Below are positions 1 through 6,186 of a DNA stretch of 6,186 nt, in pieces. This DNA is from CAZIHO01 sp964538875 (GTDB lineage Bacteria > Pseudomonadota > Gammaproteobacteria > Chromatiales > Chromatiaceae), in the NCBI GenBank assembly GCA_964538875.1, contig CAZIHO010000157.1:1-6186 (forward strand), in the 5' to 3' direction. Numbering within the stretch: the first letter of the stretch is position 1; each line of letters opens with the position of its first letter. The notes beneath the pieces were generated by a model. It ran no database searches. It had not been told where the DNA came from and saw only the letters and a program-made list of their open reading frames with translations. The position numbers and the translations under genes were made by a program.

Positions 1-320
1 AGGGGCTCATGGAAATAGGTGTGGCCCGAGTCCCGCTCCTGGTCGAATACCGGGGGATCAAGCACCGCCAGCACCACTGCCGGGTTGCCCGCTTTCGGCA
101 TCCGGCGGTTTTCCAGGCCGGGTTTCCAGGTCACTAAATCGCCGGGTTTGAATTCATGGCGCTCGTTGAATAGGCGGTAGCGGCTCAGCAGGGCGGCGCC
201 CAGGTCGCCGTTGAGGTCACAGGGGGGCTCGTCACCGAGTAGGTCGAACGAGTGGCCATCGCCGAGGCCGATACGGTCCAGTAATTCGCGGGAGGAGAGG
301 TGGGCATCTTTACGGGGCAT
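1..320 (-). CDS. Unrecognised conserved-looking protein, N-terminal 106 residues (cut by left edge)
   Basis: I do not recognise this gene and assign no function. Reading leftwards from the ATG at 320-318, the frame stays open for 106 codons to the window edge, so the C-terminus is missing. A good ribosome-binding site precedes the start, which supports a real gene. No signal peptide or membrane segment is visible. The first 40 or so residues are acidic and probably helical (SSRELLDRIGLGD near residues 9-21). A distinctive stretch follows at residues 58-88: FKPGDLVTWKPG, then NRR, then GNPAVVLAVLD. The PGDLV turn followed by short beta-like segments suggests a small SH3- or KOW-like barrel, but that is inference from pattern only. 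The single visible cysteine is C34. The gene is divergent from the WYL regulator and shares its 100-base control region, so common regulation is plausible. Confidence 0.8.
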   Translation of the reverse strand, partial: MPRKDAHLSSRELLDRIGLGDGHSFDLLGDEPPCDLNGDLGAALLSRYRLFNERHEFKPGDLVTWKPGLENRRMPKAGNPAVVLAVLDPPVFDQERDSGHTYFHEP

Positions 321-327
321 GGCGGCA

Positions 328-332
328 CTCCT
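328..332 (-). promoter_or_regulatory. Ribosome-binding site of the minus-strand gene
   Basis: On the minus strand the sequence reads AGGAG, then 7 bases, then the ATG at 320-318. This near-ideal Shine-Dalgarno match and spacing fixes the start of the partial leftward gene and argues that it is expressed. Confidence 0.75.
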
Positions 333-374
333 GCTGGGTCCTAGGGGGTTCGGGCAACTTGGGGAAGTCTTGGC

Positions 375-382
375 TATATAAA
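375..382. promoter_or_regulatory. A/T-rich -10-like box in the divergent promoter region
   Basis: TATATAAA is the only A/T-rich octamer in this otherwise GC-rich 100-base divergent gap. TATATA is its own reverse complement, so it could act as a -10 element in either direction. It lies about 40 bases before the regulator ATG (421) and about 55 bases before the ATG of the leftward gene (320). I found no convincing -35 hexamer at 16-18 bases spacing on either strand. The promoter may therefore be weak, activator-dependent or located elsewhere. The assignment rests only on composition and position. Confidence 0.4.
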
Positions 383-393
383 CATGGCGACGC

Positions 394-412
394 GACAGAC
401 TCTGTCTTAGAC
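394..412. promoter_or_regulatory. Overlapping inverted repeats, candidate operator for the WYL regulator
   Basis: Two perfect inverted repeats overlap here: GACAGA-C-TCTGTC (394-406) and GTCT-T-AGAC (404-412). The hexamer AGACTC also occurs twice as a direct repeat (397-402 and 409-414). The site ends 8 bases before the regulator start codon. If the box at 375-382 is the -10, the repeats would fall just downstream of the rightward start point, a roadblock position, and across the -35 region of a leftward promoter. WYL regulators such as BrxR and CapW bind inverted repeats near their own genes, so this is the natural candidate operator. Binding itself is inferred. Confidence 0.45.
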
Positions 413-420
413 TCAACCCC

Positions 421-1443
421 ATGCCCGCCATCCATCAAAATCGCGTCGAACGCCTCAAGCGGCTGGAACAGTTGCTGTCCAGGGAACGGAGCCCGGAGGA
501 TTGTTGGGATGGGGCGCAACTGCTGGGGGTCATCGGCTCAGCTTACGGGCAGGATGCCAACGACAAGGCCCGCCGCCGCGCCTTGCAGCGGGATCTGGAC
601 GAGTTGGTCAAGCAGGGGCGGATCGAAGTCGTCAACCGGGGCGCCAAGCCGTTGCGCTACCGGCGGGTGGGCGCGGATCTGGATGAGGATCAGGTGGCCT
701 GGGCCTATACCCTGCGCTTGGTTCAGGATTTGGCCAGGGACGCGGTGCCCCATCGGCAACTGGAGCAATTCTGGCGGCGTCTGCTGACCGACCCCAATGG
801 CCCGGTGCTGGATGAATCCCGCCTGCGGATTTTGCCGGATACTCTGCGTCTTCAGCCGGCGGAGATTTTCCCGGAGGTGGTCACCGCCGTGGTTACGGCG
901 TTGGCCCGGCAGTGCGTTTTGCGGGTGTTGTATACCGACGCGAAAGGGGTGCGGAGCGATGCCCGCTTGCACCCCCAGGCGTTGGTGCAGCGGGGTCCCT
1001 TGCCCTATCTATTTGCCCTGAAGAATGACGAGACCGAGCCGGTGCGCATGTATGCCTTGCACCGGATGATCCGCGCTAGCTGTGAGCCGGAATTACCGGC
1101 CCGGCCGGCGCCGGGCTTCCATCTGGGCCAGGCCATCCAGCGGGGCGCGGCGGATTTCGGCCAAGGCCAGCGGGTGGACCTGGAACTGCGGGTGCGGGGC
1201 TATCTGACCCAGTTGCTGCCGGTCTGTCCCCTGGAACCGGGCCAGCGTTGGCAGGACGAACCCGAAAACAGCGATTTCCGTCTGCGGATCTGGGCGAGCC
1301 TGCCCTCCACCGGCCAATTGTTGCGTTGGCTGTTGGCGGCGGGGGATAACCTGGAGGTGGTGGCGCCCCTGGAACTTCGTCAGGTGATGGCGGCGCAAGC
1401 GCGCAAGATGTGGGGCCTATACGACCGCGATGGGTCCTCCTGA
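421..1443 (+). CDS. WYL-domain transcriptional regulator (winged HTH + WYL + C-terminal WCX-like region)
   Basis: This 340-residue protein is a probable ligand-responsive DNA-binding regulator. Residues about 7-80 form a winged-helix region whose likely recognition segment is ARRRALQRDLDELVKQG (50-66). Residues about 160-222 are the WYL domain. It has the usual sequence of landmarks: LRVLYTD (167-173), LHPQALVQRGP (183-193), PYL (195-197) in place of the literal W-Y-L, and YALHRMIRA (211-219). Residues about 250-335 (starting VDLELRVRGYL and ending near ARKMWGLY) match the C-terminal extension, often called WCX, seen in PafBC-type regulators. In this family the WYL domain senses a ligand, single-stranded DNA in DriD. 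ATG 421 is the first possible start after the in-frame stop TAA at 379-381, but no Shine-Dalgarno sequence precedes it. The gene lies 156 bases upstream of the nuclease gene on the same strand. Activator or repressor cannot be told from sequence. Confidence 0.92.
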   Translation: MPAIHQNRVERLKRLEQLLSRERSPEDCWDGAQLLGVIGSAYGQDANDKARRRALQRDLDELVKQGRIEVVNRGAKPLRYRRVGADLDEDQVAWAYTLRLVQDLARDAVPHRQLEQFWRRLLTDPNGPVLDESRLRILPDTLRLQPAEIFPEVVTAVVTALARQCVLRVLYTDAKGVRSDARLHPQALVQRGPLPYLFALKNDETEPVRMYALHRMIRASCEPELPARPAPGFHLGQAIQRGAADFGQGQRVDLELRVRGYLTQLLPVCPLEPGQRWQDEPENSDFRLRIWASLPSTGQLLRWLLAAGDNLEVVAPLELRQVMAAQARKMWGLYDRDGSS

Positions 1444-1488
1444 GGCGAATGGCCAGTTGGCCCGCTGCGGTGGTCAGGCGGCACTGAC

Positions 1489-1510
1489 CCAGGCACTACC
1501 TGGCTTTCTT
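1489..1510 (+). terminator. Weak terminator-like hairpin with T-rich tail
   Basis: CCAGG (1489-1493) and CCTGG (1499-1503) can form a 5-base-pair GC-rich stem with a 5-base loop, followed by CTTTCTT (1504-1510). The stem is short and the T run is interrupted, so this is at best a partial, read-through terminator at the end of the regulator gene. The neighbouring GGTCAG/CTGACC hairpin shares base 1489 with it and might compete with or stack on it. Confidence 0.3.
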
Positions 1511-1584
1511 TACCCGTTTGGACGCCGGCCTCCAGGCGTTTCCCGGTCGCCGGCCGGTAGGCTATGGCCGGTCGTGCGCTTGCC

Positions 1585-1589
1585 AAGGA
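1585..1589 (+). promoter_or_regulatory. Ribosome-binding site selecting ATG 1600
   Basis: AAGGA lies 10 bases before ATG 1600. A GGAG at 1593-1596 is also present but only 3 bases from the start, which is too close. The in-frame upstream ATG at 1564 would add 12 residues that do not look like the family and has only a weak GGTAGG-like sequence before it. Confidence 0.5.
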
Positions 1590-1599
1590 TGCGGAGCCT

Positions 1600-2883
1600 A
1601 TGAAATTCATCCATACCGCTGATGTGCACCTGGACAGTCCCTTGCGGGGCCTGTCGGCTTATCCCGATGCGCCAGCCGACCGGTTGCGGACCGCGACCCG
1701 GGACGCCTTCCGCAACCTGGTGAGTCAAGCCATCCAGGAGCCGGTGGACTTTCTGGTCATTGCCGGCGATCTATACGACGGCGGCTGGAAGGACTTCAAC
1801 ACGGGTCTGTTTTTCGTGCGCCAAATGGGCCGTCTCCGCCAAGCGGGGATTCCGGTCTATCTGGCCTATGGCAACCACGACGCCGAAAGCGAGATGACCC
1901 AGGTTTTGCAATTGCCCGACAACGTCCACGTTTTTTCTTCGCACCAGGCGGAGACGTTTCGGATCGATGACAAAAAGGTGGCCCTGCATGGTCGCGGCTT
2001 CAAAGACCGGGACACCAAGGAGAACTTCGTGCCCGGTTACCCAGCGCCGGTGGCGGGCTGGCTGAACCTTGGGGTTCTGCATACGGCGCTGGAGGGCCAC
2101 GCGGACCATCAATCCTACGCGCCCTGCTCGGTGGCGGAATTGCGGGCCAAGGGCTATCAGTACTGGGCGCTGGGGCATGTGCATCAGTCCTGGGTCCAGC
2201 GTGGTGACACCACCATCGCCTTTCCGGGCAACTTGCAGGGACGCCACATCCGGGAACTGGGTGCCCGTGGCGCGCTCCTGGTTACCGCCGAGGATGGCGA
2301 GATCACCGGGGTGGAGCGGCTGGAGGTCGACGTGCTCCGCTGGCAGGCGCTGGACATCGACATCAGCCTAGCGGCGGACCGGAGCAGCGCGATCCGCCTG
2401 GCCGGTCAAGCGATGGTAGAGCTATTGCAAACCACCCCGGCGGATCTGCCGTTGGCCGTGCGTGTCCGGTTCAAAGGGCAGTCCGCCGCGCACCTGGAGT
2501 TGATCCGGGACGAACAGCAACTGCGGCAAGAGGTCATCGCTCAGGCGGTGGCGCTGGACGCGGACCGGATCTGGATTGAGAAAGTCCGGGTGGACAGCGA
2601 AGCCCCGGCCAGGGCGCATGTCTCCGGGGAGGACGAAATCCTGGGCGCGCTGGCGGAACTTGAAAGCCTGGCGCTGTCGGCCCAGGCAGACCGGGAGTTC
2701 GTGGCTGGGCTACAAGCGGACTGGCAGACAACCCTGGCCAAGTTGCCCCACGACGTACGGCAAGCCTCCCCCGTACTGTCCGGGCTGGCTGACAACACCC
2801 CGGCCGAGGTGGCGGAGCGCATCCGCCAGGCTACCGCCCTGCTGATGGCCCGGGTGGGCCAAGACGCCCGCTCGTCCTCCTGA
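1600..2883 (+). CDS. Mre11/SbcD-type metallophosphoesterase DNA nuclease, YhaO-like
   Basis: This 427-residue protein belongs to the calcineurin-like metallophosphoesterase (Metallophos) superfamily and should be the nuclease subunit paired with the downstream ATPase. All the metal-binding motifs are intact and in order: DVH (8-10), GDLYD (56-60), GNHD (91-94, with the catalytic-type H93), the isolated H161 in GVLHT, and GHVH (192-195). Residues about 240-335 resemble the capping region that guides DNA in SbcD/Mre11. Residues about 340-427 are helical and could dock on the ATPase coiled coils. Length is close to Bacillus YhaO (about 400 residues). I start at ATG 1600 because MKFIHTADVHLD is the usual N-terminus and a ribosome-binding site fits. 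Only 19 bases separate it from the ATPase gene, so the two are probably co-transcribed. Family members act as Mn-dependent nucleases; the exact substrate here is unknown. The classical sbcD gene is less likely, given the YhaN-type partner. Confidence 0.92.
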   Translation: MKFIHTADVHLDSPLRGLSAYPDAPADRLRTATRDAFRNLVSQAIQEPVDFLVIAGDLYDGGWKDFNTGLFFVRQMGRLRQAGIPVYLAYGNHDAESEMTQVLQLPDNVHVFSSHQAETFRIDDKKVALHGRGFKDRDTKENFVPGYPAPVAGWLNLGVLHTALEGHADHQSYAPCSVAELRAKGYQYWALGHVHQSWVQRGDTTIAFPGNLQGRHIRELGARGALLVTAEDGEITGVERLEVDVLRWQALDIDISLAADRSSAIRLAGQAMVELLQTTPADLPLAVRVRFKGQSAAHLELIRDEQQLRQEVIAQAVALDADRIWIEKVRVDSEAPARAHVSGEDEILGALAELESLALSAQADREFVAGLQADWQTTLAKLPHDVRQASPVLSGLADNTPAEVAERIRQATALLMARVGQDARSSS

Positions 2884-2887
2884 TCTC

Positions 2888-2893
2888 AGGAAG
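2888..2893 (+). promoter_or_regulatory. Ribosome-binding site of the ATPase gene
   Basis: AGGAAG sits 9 bases before ATG 2903 inside the 19-base gap after the nuclease stop codon. It supports both this start and independent but coupled translation of the two subunits from one message. Confidence 0.7.
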
Positions 2894-2902
2894 CCGCCAA
2901 CC

Positions 2903-5900
2903 ATGCGCATCCGCGAACTCAAGTTGATCCGATACGGAAAATTCACCGACTGTCGCTTGGAGCTACCGCTACGGGAGCGGGACATCCATTTCATCGTGGG
3001 TCCCAACGAGGCCGGCAAGTCAACCGTCCGGACCGCCATCGGCGACTGGCTGTTTGGCATTCCAGCGCGCACGCCGCTGGCCTTTCACCATCCTATGCCG
3101 GAATTGCGCATTGGCGGCGTCATCGAGCGGCGGCCCCATGGCGGGGCGGATTGGGAGCAGTTGGCATTCGACCGTGCCAAGGGCAATAGAAACACCTTGC
3201 GCACCCCGGCCAATACCAGCCTGCCGGAGGAAGCACTCCAAGCCTGGCTCGGCAGCCTTCAGGCGCAGGCGTTCAAGCAGATGTACGGGCTGGATCACAC
3301 CACCCTGGTCGAGGGGGGCGCCAGCATCCTGTCCGCGTCCGACGACATTGGCCGCCTGCTGTTTGAGTCGGCGGCTGGCATCGCGCACCTGGGCGATACG
3401 CTTCAGCAGCTCCGGACGGAGGCCGAACAGTTGTGGAAGCCTCGCAGGAACCTTAGCTGCACCTACTACCAGGCCCTGGCCGCCTACGAATCAGCCCAGG
3501 CGGATTTCAAGAACGCGACGCTGCGTACCAAGGACTGGCAAGCGCGACAGGACGCGCTGGCCAAGACGGAAGCGGACCTGGCGGATGCCCGCCAGCGTGA
3601 CGTCGACATCCGCCGCCAGTTGAGCCGGTTGGAGCGCATCCGCCGCGTCCGGCCCCTGCTGCTGGCGTTGGACGCCGCCCAGGCGCAGCGGGACGAACTC
3701 TTGGCGGGCGGGGACATCCCCATCCTGGCGGACCAGGCGGCCCAAGTCTTCGACCATGCCAGACAGGCGATGGTGCTGGGGGAAGCCGACCTGCGCCGCC
3801 TGGGGCAGGACATCGCCCAGACCCGCGCCGATCTGGCGGCAACCCAGGTTGACCGGGATATTCTCGGGTTGGCGGCAGACATCACCGAGTTGAACGAACG
3901 CCGGCTTCAATTCCGCGCCCACCGAACCGATCTGGTGAAGCGGTCCGAAGAAATCCGTATGCACTGGTTGCGGGTACGGGAGTTGGCCGGGGACCTGGGC
4001 TGGGCGGTCGAGAGTGAGGATGCTGTCCGTCAGCGGTTGCCGGCTGCGCCGCTTCGGTCACGCCTGCTCCGGTTGCTCCAGGATCGGGTGACGGCGGAGC
4101 AAAAGCTGCGCGCCGCACGACACGACCTCGCCGGGCGCCAGCAGCAGATTCAACAAGCGGAACAGGCGTTGGGACGCCTCACCGCTGGCGCGGTTCATCC
4201 GGGGCTGGCCTCCGCCGTCGAGCAAGCCTTGAAGCTGGGGGACCCTGCCGCTGCCTTGCAGGAGTCGCAGCAAAAAATCGACGCGTTGGCCCAGAAGATC
4301 GAAACCGGGCTGGCCGCCCTCGGTGCCTGGCGCCGCGACATCGGCCAGTTGAAGGCGATGCTGGTTCCGGACTTGGCGCTGGTACAGGGTCTGATCGATC
4401 AGCATCGCAGCGATGGGGCTGAGGCCGAGGCCCAGCGTGAGGCGTTGGAAGCCAAGACCCAGGAGGTCCAGCGTCTTGAATTAGAGCTGCAACAACTGGT
4501 CCAGGATTTTCAGCCCGTGTCGCAGGATCAGGTACAGGCGGCGCGTCGCGTTCGCGACGACTACTGGCAGGGGATCAAGCTGGCTCCCCAGCAATTGACC
4601 GCCCGCTCCGGGGAATTTGAAGGCTATGTCCTGGACGCCGACCGCCTGGCGGACGCCCGGCTCGACCGGGCCCAATATGAAGCAGCCCGGCAAGCGGCGG
4701 CGGCGCGCATCGGCCAACTGCGTCTGGAACTGGCGAGCCTGGAGTCCCGCCTGGCCGGGGTGGGGACCCGCAGGGATGGGCGGATGGCGGACTGGCAACG
4801 GCTGACCGATTCCTGCGGTTTGCCCCAACTGCCCTTGGAATTAGCGCCGGTCTGGCTGCGGCAACGGCAGGCGGTGCTGGACCTGGCGAACGAGCGGGCG
4901 GACGCCGAGGGACGCCAGTTGGCCGTCCGGGAGGCCGCCGCCAAGGTCCAGCAGGACCTCTGGCCGTTGTTGGGCGGCGACTCAGCCAGGGCGCCAATGC
5001 CCGACCTGGCGGAATGTGTGCGGCAAGCGCGGGCCCAGATCACGCTGGCCGATCAGGCCCAGGGCCAACGGGACACCCTGGAGCAGCAACTGAGCGAAGG
5101 GCGGCACCGGTTGCAGACGCTACAAGGGGAACTCCAATCGGCCCAGGAAGATTGGGATAGCTGGGCCAGTACCTGGCAAGCCGCCGTGCTGGAAGCGGGC
5201 TACCCAGCCTCGGTGCCGGCGGATCAGGTGCGGTCCGAAATCGAGCTGATGCAAGAGATCGAGGGTTTGCTAGCCCAGATTCGCAGCATCCGCAGCGAAC
5301 GTATCGATACCATGCAGGCGGATCTGGATGGCTTGGCCAGCACCGCGCACCATCTGGCCAGACGGGTCGCGCCCGGACTCGAAACTCAGTCCGCCGAAGA
5401 TATTACCCTGGAATTAGCCAGACGCCTGGAACAAGCCCGGCAGGCGGCGACCGTGGCGGCGGACCTCAGTGCCCGCCTGGAGCGGTCCCAGGCGGAGTTG
5501 GCGGCGGCCCAGCAAAGCCAGCTGGCGGTCCAGGCCAGCCTGGCGCCCCTGATGGCGGCGGCGGGCGTCGAGGATGTCGCCGCCCTGGGCAGCGCGATCC
5601 AGCGCTCAGACCTACGGCGCGAGATCGAACGCAAGATGCAATCCATCGCAACGGACTTGAGCCTGGCGGCCGATGGTTTGCCGGTGGAGCAACTGCGCGG
5701 GGAAATCTCCGCCATTGGGCCAGACGAGTTGACGGCCGAGCTTGCGCGGCTCAATGGGTTGGCGGGCGAGGTGGTGGAGCAAATCGCCAACCTCAGCAAA
5801 AGCCGTGGTGCCGACCAGCTCGCGTTCGATGCGCTGGATGGGCAAGACGCCGCCGCCACGGCCGAAGCGCGGCGGCAAGAAGCCATGGCGGCCATGGCTG

Positions 5901-6186
5901 ATGCCATGGAGCGTTATCTCAGTTTGCAAACCGCGTCCCGCTTGCTGGCCTGGTCGATGGAGAAGTTCCGCGAGACCAAGCAGGGACCCATGCTCGCCAA
6001 GGCGTCCGCCATTTTCAACGGGTTGACCCTGAATTCCTTCGCTCGCCTGCTGGTTGACGCGGAAACCGGGACACCGCGCCTGTACGGCATCCGTCCAGAT
6101 GGTAAGCAGGTGGACGTGGCTGGCATGAGCGAGGGGTCCCGAGATCAGTTGTATCTGGCGCTACGCTTGGCGGCCCTCGAACTGCA
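2903..6186 (+). CDS. SbcC/Rad50-like coiled-coil AAA/ABC-type ATPase, YhaN-like (cut by right edge)
   Basis: The frame is open from ATG 2903 to the window end (1094 complete codons), and I read it line by line with no stop or frameshift. It is the probable motor and DNA-tethering subunit for the upstream nuclease. The N-terminal lobe has a perfect Walker A, GPNEAGKST (33-41), followed by YhaN-like blocks FKQMYGLDH (124-132) and LLFESAAGI (152-160). Residues about 170-1010 are mostly long Ala/Gln/Glu/Arg-rich helices typical of coiled coils. They are interrupted near residues 548-590 (RRVRD..W, then FEGYVLDADRLADAR), a block I recall from YhaN-type proteins. The C-terminal lobe begins near 1010 and carries the ABC signature MSEGSRDQLYLALRLA (1075-1090). 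Walker B, D-loop and H-loop lie beyond the edge. It has only four cysteines (17, 186, 638, 705) and no CxxC zinc hook. At 1094+ residues it is already longer than Bacillus YhaN (about 960). SbcC proper is disfavoured by the RDQLYLALRLA signature. Confidence 0.92.
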   Translation, partial: MRIRELKLIRYGKFTDCRLELPLRERDIHFIVGPNEAGKSTVRTAIGDWLFGIPARTPLAFHHPMPELRIGGVIERRPHGGADWEQLAFDRAKGNRNTLRTPANTSLPEEALQAWLGSLQAQAFKQMYGLDHTTLVEGGASILSASDDIGRLLFESAAGIAHLGDTLQQLRTEAEQLWKPRRNLSCTYYQALAAYESAQADFKNATLRTKDWQARQDALAKTEADLADARQRDVDIRRQLSRLERIRRVRPLLLALDAAQAQRDELLAGGDIPILADQAAQVFDHARQAMVLGEADLRRLGQDIAQTRADLAATQVDRDILGLAADITELNERRLQFRAHRTDLVKRSEEIRMHWLRVRELAGDLGWAVESEDAVRQRLPAAPLRSRLLRLLQDRVTAEQKLRAARHDLAGRQQQIQQAEQALGRLTAGAVHPGLASAVEQALKLGDPAAALQESQQKIDALAQKIETGLAALGAWRRDIGQLKAMLVPDLALVQGLIDQHRSDGAEAEAQREALEAKTQEVQRLELELQQLVQDFQPVSQDQVQAARRVRDDYWQGIKLAPQQLTARSGEFEGYVLDADRLADARLDRAQYEAARQAAAARIGQLRLELASLESRLAGVGTRRDGRMADWQRLTDSCGLPQLPLELAPVWLRQRQAVLDLANERADAEGRQLAVREAAAKVQQDLWPLLGGDSARAPMPDLAECVRQARAQITLADQAQGQRDTLEQQLSEGRHRLQTLQGELQSAQEDWDSWASTWQAAVLEAGYPASVPADQVRSEIELMQEIEGLLAQIRSIRSERIDTMQADLDGLASTAHHLARRVAPGLETQSAEDITLELARRLEQARQAATVAADLSARLERSQAELAAAQQSQLAVQASLAPLMAAAGVEDVAALGSAIQRSDLRREIERKMQSIATDLSLAADGLPVEQLRGEISAIGPDELTAELARLNGLAGEVVEQIANLSKSRGADQLAFDALDGQDAAATAEARRQEAMAAMADAMERYLSLQTASRLLAWSMEKFRETKQGPMLAKASAIFNGLTLNSFARLLVDAETGTPRLYGIRPDGKQVDVAGMSEGSRDQLYLALRLAALEL

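Larger units (their letters stand above)
1444..1599 (+). other. Hairpin-rich non-coding gap between regulator and nuclease genes
   Basis: This 156-base gap holds no gene I can support. It contains a run of short perfect inverted repeats: GGCCA/TGGCC (1451-1462), GGTCAG/CTGACC with a 6-base loop (1472-1489), CCAGG/CCTGG with a 5-base loop (1489-1503) and ACGCC/GGCGT with an 8-base loop (1522-1539). CCGGTCG occurs twice (1543-1549 and 1568-1574). I see no convincing sigma-70 promoter. Such a gap could hold a weak terminator plus a second promoter, an RNA-processing site or an attenuator. The sequence alone does not decide. Confidence 0.5.

Noticed and set aside
340..382. A full sigma-70 promoter with a -35 such as TTCGGG (349-354) or TTGGGG (359-364).
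   Set aside because: Spacings to the TATATAAA box are about 20 and 10-12 bases, well off 17, and the hexamers match the consensus poorly.
1564..1599. An in-frame upstream ATG at 1564 that would extend the nuclease by 12 residues.
   Set aside because: The family N-terminus begins at MKFIHTADVHLD, the extra residues look like translated non-coding DNA, and AAGGA at 1585-1589 fits ATG 1600 better.
3484..5907. Several long minus-strand open frames of 110-170 codons opposite the ATPase gene.
   Set aside because: They are Ser/Arg/Ala/Pro-rich shadow translations of a GC-rich gene, with no recognisable domains, while the plus-strand frame carries clear ATPase motifs over its whole length.
5883..5909. 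Three CCATGG sites within 27 bases, two of them as the 8-base palindrome GCCATGGC.
   Set aside because: They fall in codons for an Ala/Met-rich helical stretch (EAMAAMADAMER) and are explained by repeated GCC-ATG-GC codon use in a coiled coil.
1600..6186. Annotation as the housekeeping sbcD-sbcC pair.
   Set aside because: The ATPase N-terminal blocks (QMYGLDH, LLFESAAGI) and the MSEGSRDQLYLALRLA signature fit the YhaN-type family, the CxxC hook is absent, and a WYL regulator is not a usual sbcCD neighbour.

Overview
The window is GC-rich, densely coding bacterial DNA. The codon choice, the close gene spacing and the style of the proteins suggest a proteobacterium, perhaps a gammaproteobacterium. 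That placement is a guess: no marker gene is present and no search was run. There are no RNA genes, CRISPR arrays, insertion sequences, attachment sites or origins that I can support.

Layout. (1) Positions 1-320 on the minus strand hold the first 106 codons of an unrecognised protein, cut by the left edge. (2) Positions 321-420 are a short divergent control region. It has one A/T-rich TATATAAA box and, next to it, two overlapping perfect inverted repeats (GACAGA-C-TCTGTC and GTCT-T-AGAC). (3) Positions 421-1443 on the plus strand encode a 340-residue winged-helix/WYL-domain transcriptional regulator. (4) Positions 1444-1599 are a non-coding gap with several small hairpins, one followed by a T-rich run. 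(5) Positions 1600-2883 encode a 427-residue Mre11/SbcD-type metallophosphoesterase resembling YhaO, with all metal-binding motifs intact. (6) After a 19-base gap, positions 2903-6186 encode an SbcC/Rad50-like coiled-coil ATPase of the YhaN type. It is cut by the right edge just after its ABC signature motif, so Walker B and the end of the protein lie outside the window.

How the genes may work together. The nuclease and ATPase are almost certainly translated from one message and should form a two-subunit DNA-end-processing complex, by analogy with Mre11-Rad50 and SbcCD. The upstream WYL regulator is the obvious candidate to control them. WYL regulators are known in DNA-damage responses (PafBC, DriD) and in control of phage-defence loci (BrxR, CapW), and DriD senses single-stranded DNA. 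A nuclease/ATPase pair beside such a sensor therefore fits a DNA-stress or anti-invader module, but this is inference. The inverted repeats are placed where one operator could act on both the regulator and the divergent unknown gene.
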